Positions 59,319 through 64,000 of a DNA stretch of 64,000 nucleotides are shown one piece after another. The notes under the pieces were generated by a model. The model did not search any database, was not told the DNA's origin, and was given only the letters and a program-made list of their open reading frames with translations. The DNA lies in NCBI GenBank assembly GCA_947561395.2, contig OX387193.1:6944001-7008000 (forward strand). Direction: 5' to 3'. Both the position numbers and the translations under genes were made by a program. Every line of letters begins with the position of its first letter. The first letter of the stretch is position 1. The DNA is from Buxus sempervirens (lineage: Eukaryota; Streptophyta; Magnoliopsida; Buxales; Buxaceae).

Positions 59319-60860
59319 CGGAATGAAATTTATAGAGAATATAACTAATTATACAGCCAAAACAACCATCACTCATCAATAGAAATAATTTGGAAGCAAA
59401 AAAGACTATGCATCACTTTAAAGGCTCCAATACAAAAAAAAAAAAACCACAATAACAGCTACTTGTTCTTTCACTTCATCGGAAATCCCAAGCTCGTCAT
59501 AAGGAGAAAAAAATTGAAGCTTATATTAAACTGAATATTAGGTGTCTTTCTTCTTTTTGATGAATATATATTTTTTAATTCGGTTCTTGTAAGTGGCCTC
59601 ATCTCCTGGGAACCAAATTCTGGAAATTAAAAACAATGCGATCCGCACATCACTATAGTATCATACAGGTCCAAACCTCGAAAATTGCAAGAAATAAAAA
59701 ACACAGGAACAAATATTTGCCAATGCAAATACGGAATTTATATCCTCAATAAGTAGGCAACTTCACCCAATTCTAAATAATCTCTTTCCCTCTTGATCAA
59801 TCTCTTGGAACTCAAACTTTAGCAATTACCAATTCAAAAACTTCTCCCGTAATCAAGCAGAGAAAAAATTCAGATTTAGAGAATAAAAGAGATAAAGAGA
59901 TTAGAGAAAAAATAAAAGAGATCAGAGAAGAAAAAATAAAAGAGATAGAGAGATTAGAGAAAAAAATCAGATAAATATTTAAAATAAAAGAGATAGATTA
60001 GAGGAGAAAGATGGGGTAGGGATACTCACGTAGGGTTCATCGTTGAATTTGCAAATACAGAAAACACCACAGGCGGCATCCTTATTTGCAAATTCTCCAA
60101 CCTTTTGAAGACCCATATCTTGGTTCTTTGCAGAGTCTTCAACCGATTTGGGTGTTTGAGATCAAACAGCGAAGAAAGTTTTTTATTTCCCTAGAATCTT
60201 CTTTCATACCGTTTTTGTGACCGAGACTGTCTTCCTTTGAATAGTTGGGGCTTCTTCTACAACCATAAGATAGATAGATAATATTAACCAACAAAGAAAT
60301 TTTTAAATTTAATGTGTTGGAGAAGTAACCATCTCGTGGAAGAGAAGAGCAGAGAAATAGATAATTAGGGTTTGAAAGCTACCTTTGGGTCCACGTGCAG
60401 AAGCGGTTTTGGGTGTTGCCAGCGACGTAGTAACATTGTTCTTCGCCTGTTTCACTCCAAGCGTAGACTGGGGCTTTGTCTCCTCGATAGTAGTCATCTC
60501 ACCGAGCATTCCAGAAGGTGTAAAGAAGGTGTTAGAGAATCAGGATGGAGAGAGAAGGGAGAAGAGGAGAAGAGGAGAGGAGCGAGAGTCACTAAAACCA
60601 TTGCTAAGGGCTCGAAGATGTCGAACTTAGACCTCACTGAGCATTCGAGAATGCCCTAGAAAATCGGGATGGAGATGGATAAGTGATAAGAGGAAAGGAG
60701 AGAGAGGATAGAAGAATCGGGAAAGAAACATTAAAAATCGGGATGGACCTTCGAAAGAGCTTTCAAGAGAGGGGTTATGGAAGAATCCAGAAGAGCCCGG
60801 AGGCCGCAACGAAGAGACAGAGAGGAAGCTTGCTGGAGAAGGAAGAAGGTCGTCAGCCCC

Positions 60861-60867
<7 letters not shown>

Positions 60868-60940
<73 letters not shown>
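60868..60940. repeat. (GA)n microsatellite
   Basis: About 36 uninterrupted GA units; the reading frames across it are artefacts. Confidence 0.97.
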
Positions 60941-60944
<4 letters not shown>

Positions 60945-61032
60945 TATAATTGTATACTTCACGGAAAAATTATATATCCAACGTCAAGAAATTTGTGTCT
61001 TACCCACATATTTCTTGATATTAGGTTTTTAC

Positions 61033-62205
61033 TAGGGTGCAACTCAGTTCGGTCCGGGTTAACCCAAGACCAAACCGAAAGTACATATATTTAACTCAAA
61101 ACCAAACTGAACTGATTTCTAAACCGAAAACTGAACCAAAGTTAAATGAAATAACCGAAACCCAAACCGAACCGAACCGAATTACATGAGGTCAGTTCGG
61201 TTCGGATCGAGTAAAACGATTTAGCTAAGGCATGTTTAATCAAATTGAACCACCTGAAAGGTATTCTGTGATGAAGAACAATGCGCAAATGAAGAATACA
61301 TCATAAACCTTAATCCCGAGTTTAAACACCAAAACAACAAACTACAAAAAGTATCTCATTTCAATCGTAAGAGAACTTTACAAGCATGAACACACTAAGA
61401 TGTAATCCCGAGTTGACCAACCATAGAAATCATGAAAATAAAGAAAACCAAATAACCTAAAGCCCTCTAAATCGATACCATATAATCTTTTCGAAATCAA
61501 AATTTTCTATCACAACTGGCTCTTCCGATCACCAAAATAATCGGATCAATCAATCATGATCATCAAATGAAAAAAATAGAAAAAAAAAAAGTTCAAAAAA
61601 CCAATAACCTCAACCTTTTGGGTCACAGCGCTTTTCTTGCGGCACTTGGTGTGATTGAAGTCGAATAATGGTGCCTTTAATCAATCGGCTTTAAGGAACA
61701 ATAATGAATCTGGCCTTTAATCAATTGGCTTTATGGTTGATCAGAGGAAGAGACGAACCTACTTGAGTGGCTTCTCAGTTTACTAATTCTGGCGAGAAAA
61801 CGAAGAACAGATCTAAATGAGAGAGAGGGAGAGAGGGAGAGAGGGAGAGAGGGAGGGAGCGAGACAAGAGTGAGGGAAGGAGGGAGAGACGAGGAGGGAG
61901 GGAGGAAAAGAGATGAGAGAGAGAGAGAGATGGGAGGAAGATGGTCTTCTTCAACCTCAAGTCAGCGAAGTGATCTCCGATTGCAATTTGAAAAGTTTTG
62001 TCGGGATTTGTAATTTTATTAAATTTTAAAGGTATTATAAATTTTAATATTATATATAATAATTCGGTTCAGTTCGATTTAACCGAACACAAAAACCAAA
62101 ACCAAACCGATTTAATTCGGGTTAATTTTTTATGGACCAATACCGAACCGAAGTCGGTTTGGTTCGGGTGAGTTTTGGGTTTACCCGGACCGAGTTGCAG
62201 CCCTA
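61033..62205. mobile_element. hAT-type non-autonomous element, TAGGG(C)TGCAAC family
   Basis: Ends TAGGGTGCAACTCAGTTCGG and, on the other strand, TAGGGCTGCAACTCGGTCCG. The 8-bp duplication GTTTTTAC is exact (61025-61032, 62206-62213). The 1.17-kb interior is flanked by AACCGAACC-rich arms and holds a GA/GAGGG-rich stretch (61817-61935). No transposase is recognised. Same family as 25012-25672. Confidence 0.9.
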
Positions 62206-62880
62206 GTTTTTACCATTCCAAAATTACATATAGACATTTAATTTAAATGGGTACCCAACCGGTTGACAAAGAGCTTAAAGGAAACTTTAATTTAAATGGG
62301 TACCAAATCGGTTGACCCGTTTTTAGACGGGTTTTGAGAAAACCTAAACCCAAGTCCAAACCAATTATTAAATGGGTCAATCCGAACCCATTTAATCTGG
62401 GTTGGGTTCGGGTGGATTGGCGGGTTGATTTAGAAATGGCCAGCTCTATGGGAAAGCAAAAAGAAGGATGAAAAACCTGAAAAAAAAACTATTATAATTT
62501 GAAGCTCAAAACCACAGCCCAGAAAAGAAGAGAAAAAAAAAAGGCTTAAAAAAAAATCTTCGGAAAACCTGCAAAAAAAAAAACTGTGAACCAATTTTAC
62601 TGCCACGAAATTCAAATCGGTCAATGATTTCAATATCTGTCGATGGATCACTCACTGAACCAATCAATCCATCAAACAAATCCCAGAATTTTTTTTTTCT
62701 AGTAGACTTTTTGAATCAGCGGAATCTCCCTCCAAACCCTAACAAAAGCTCCACATTTGCATCGCAGTCCGAGAGAGAGAGAGGAAAAAGCCAATATCTC
62801 TCGATCGATCACTCACTGAACCAATCAAAAAAATTCCAAAAATTCTTTTTCCAAGTGAGCTCTCTAAATCACCGAAATCT

Positions 62881-62932
62881 ACTAAAGGTGCATTAACCTT
62901 CGCCGCTATAGCCTTCCTTTTTTGTACTGCTA
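62881..62932. mobile_element. Right end of another CACTA element
   Basis: CTACTAAAGGTGCATTAACC and CGCCGCTATAGCC match the right subterminal region of the element at 51384-51420. Here the end runs on to CCTTCCTTTTTTGTA, close to the expected ...TTTTGTAGTG, before minisatellite sequence begins. Confidence 0.6.
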
Positions 62933-63345
62933 GCTTTTCTTAGTTCAGTACCCGCTGTGTGAGATGACCACTGAGATTTGATGTGATTGTACTGCTAGCC
63001 ACGCTAGTTTGGTACCAAGTGTGTGATTAACCACTGGGAATTAAGACGTAATAGTATTGCTAATGGCAAGGTTCACTTGTTCAGTACCCAATATGAAGAC
63101 TGGCAGGCAGACCTATATGGTGGTACTTCTACTTGTGAGGCCACACACTAGTTATGTAGTCTGTCAGGGACATTCTATTAGGATTGAGATTACTGCTAGT
63201 CTATACTAGTTTAGTACCCAACAAGGGACCCCCACTGGAAAGGATATTGAGGTGATTGTACTGTTAGCAGACACTGCTAATTCAGTACCCAGCGTAACCT
63301 AGATGTCTACTAGGATGTGAGGATGATATTGGATGGTTATTATTT
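62925..63345. repeat. Degenerate minisatellite, about 65-bp unit, six copies
   Basis: Units read roughly TGTACTGCTAGC, then CTAGTTCAGTACCC about 15 bp later, then GACCACTG, recurring near 62930, 62990, 63053, 63120, 63190 and 63258. One unit also precedes the CACTA element at 47665-47760. Confidence 0.75.
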
Positions 63346-64000
63346 CTTTATATTCGGTTATTTTATTCTGTTATTTATATATTCTATAAGGTATATATCT
63401 ATAAAAATCACAGGTAAGTATTTCTAACTCTCAGATTAAGGTTTATTTATTTGTTTTTAATCATGTTTAATTTATTGTTCTTATGTTAGAATGCATGATC
63501 CCTTATGTTGAATATTGTTAATATTAAAATATATATGTAAATATGTTATGAACCAAACTTAGGAAAACTTTGCATGTTTATTGATAATAATATTAAATAC
63601 CTATTTGGTGTAAATATATTATTCAAATAAGGAGTAATGTGCAGATTATCATATGAGGTGTATTAGCCTCACTTACTTGGTTTCATTGAGACTCGCCCCT
63701 CATATTTTGACAGGAAACCAGAAATCTAGAGGTAATGGAAATGAGGTGACGGGATGGTTATTGGAATGATGAAACATATTGCTTGAGTTTGTTATTGTTT
63801 TGGCAAGAATCTTTGAGTTGATGTATTTTATGAACCATCGGGGTTCAAGATTGTAACCGATTGCATTTGGTTAAACCATGGTTCCAGCTGGTTCAATTTT
63901 GGTTTTGAATTGTTATATTGGTTTAATTTACACTGTAACTCTAGTTTAAGAAATATTAAATGAAATTGTCAAGTATTTATTAGGTTAAAAATATATATTG
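63346..64000. other. AT-rich end of window, no gene recognised
   Basis: Probably the continuation of the retroelement that holds the minisatellite; it runs off the window. Confidence 0.35.

Larger units (their letters stand above)
56426..60867. other. Probable Helitron body and transposon debris; no gene recognised
   Basis: AT-rich. It contains a 240-bp direct repeat pair (57628 and 59073), a 28-bp pair AGATTGACCTAAGTATGCCC (57059 and 57192), and short gene-like minus-strand stretches (for example near 57190-57260 and 60370-60500). Helitrons often carry gene fragments, so these may be captured exons, but I cannot name their sources. Confidence 0.4.

Overview
This is nuclear DNA from a flowering plant. 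The genes have plant-type introns, the proteins are plant-specific (type-B response regulator, AP2/ERF factors), and most of the rest is plant transposons: Ty3 and Ty1 retroelements, hAT, Mutator, CACTA and Helitron pieces. I cannot name the species. The order TraB - ERF025-like - CBF/DREB1 matches, as I recall it, the Arabidopsis chromosome 5 block At5g52030 - At5g52020 - At5g51990 (CBF4). The window is therefore probably an ancestral angiosperm cold-response locus that has expanded locally.

Layout. 1-2414: flank, with a small MITE. 2415-6708 (minus): a type-B cytokinin response regulator in six exons, reconstructed as 693 aa. 8476-11100: microsatellite, a purine-rich minisatellite and a decayed copia pol. 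11413-16588: a dead Ty3/gypsy element (minus) with both LTRs. 16959-19581 (minus): a seven-exon TraB-family gene, 409 aa, with a GC-AG intron. 19582-26000: no gene seen, but several well-bounded insertions (hAT MITE, Mutator-type foldback, a LINE-like retroposed segment with a hAT nested in it). 26373-27086: intronless ERF025-like gene (ERF-A). 30714-56394: a head-to-tail array of a unit of about 6.2 kb. Three full units each end with an intronless CBF/DREB1 gene (35292, 43212, 53681) and a broken 3' exon of a convergent gene; a fourth unit is truncated by a Helitron end. Unit 2 also holds ERF-B (38323-39036), a near-identical copy of ERF-A sitting inside a solo LTR. Unit 3 carries a 5.6-kb compound insertion with a CACTA element. 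56395-64000: transposon debris, no gene recognised.

How the genes may work together. The three CBF proteins keep the full CBF signature, the AP2 domain and the LWSY tail. Their promoters keep one shared module (CAGCTG E-box, CGCG box, TATA), while each promoter has gained or lost its own transposon. The locus looks like a recently amplified set of cold/drought regulators with diverging cis-control next to two ERF025-like factors. Exon boundaries were read by hand from splice motifs and frame; expression, family searches and species assignment are not possible from the sequence alone.
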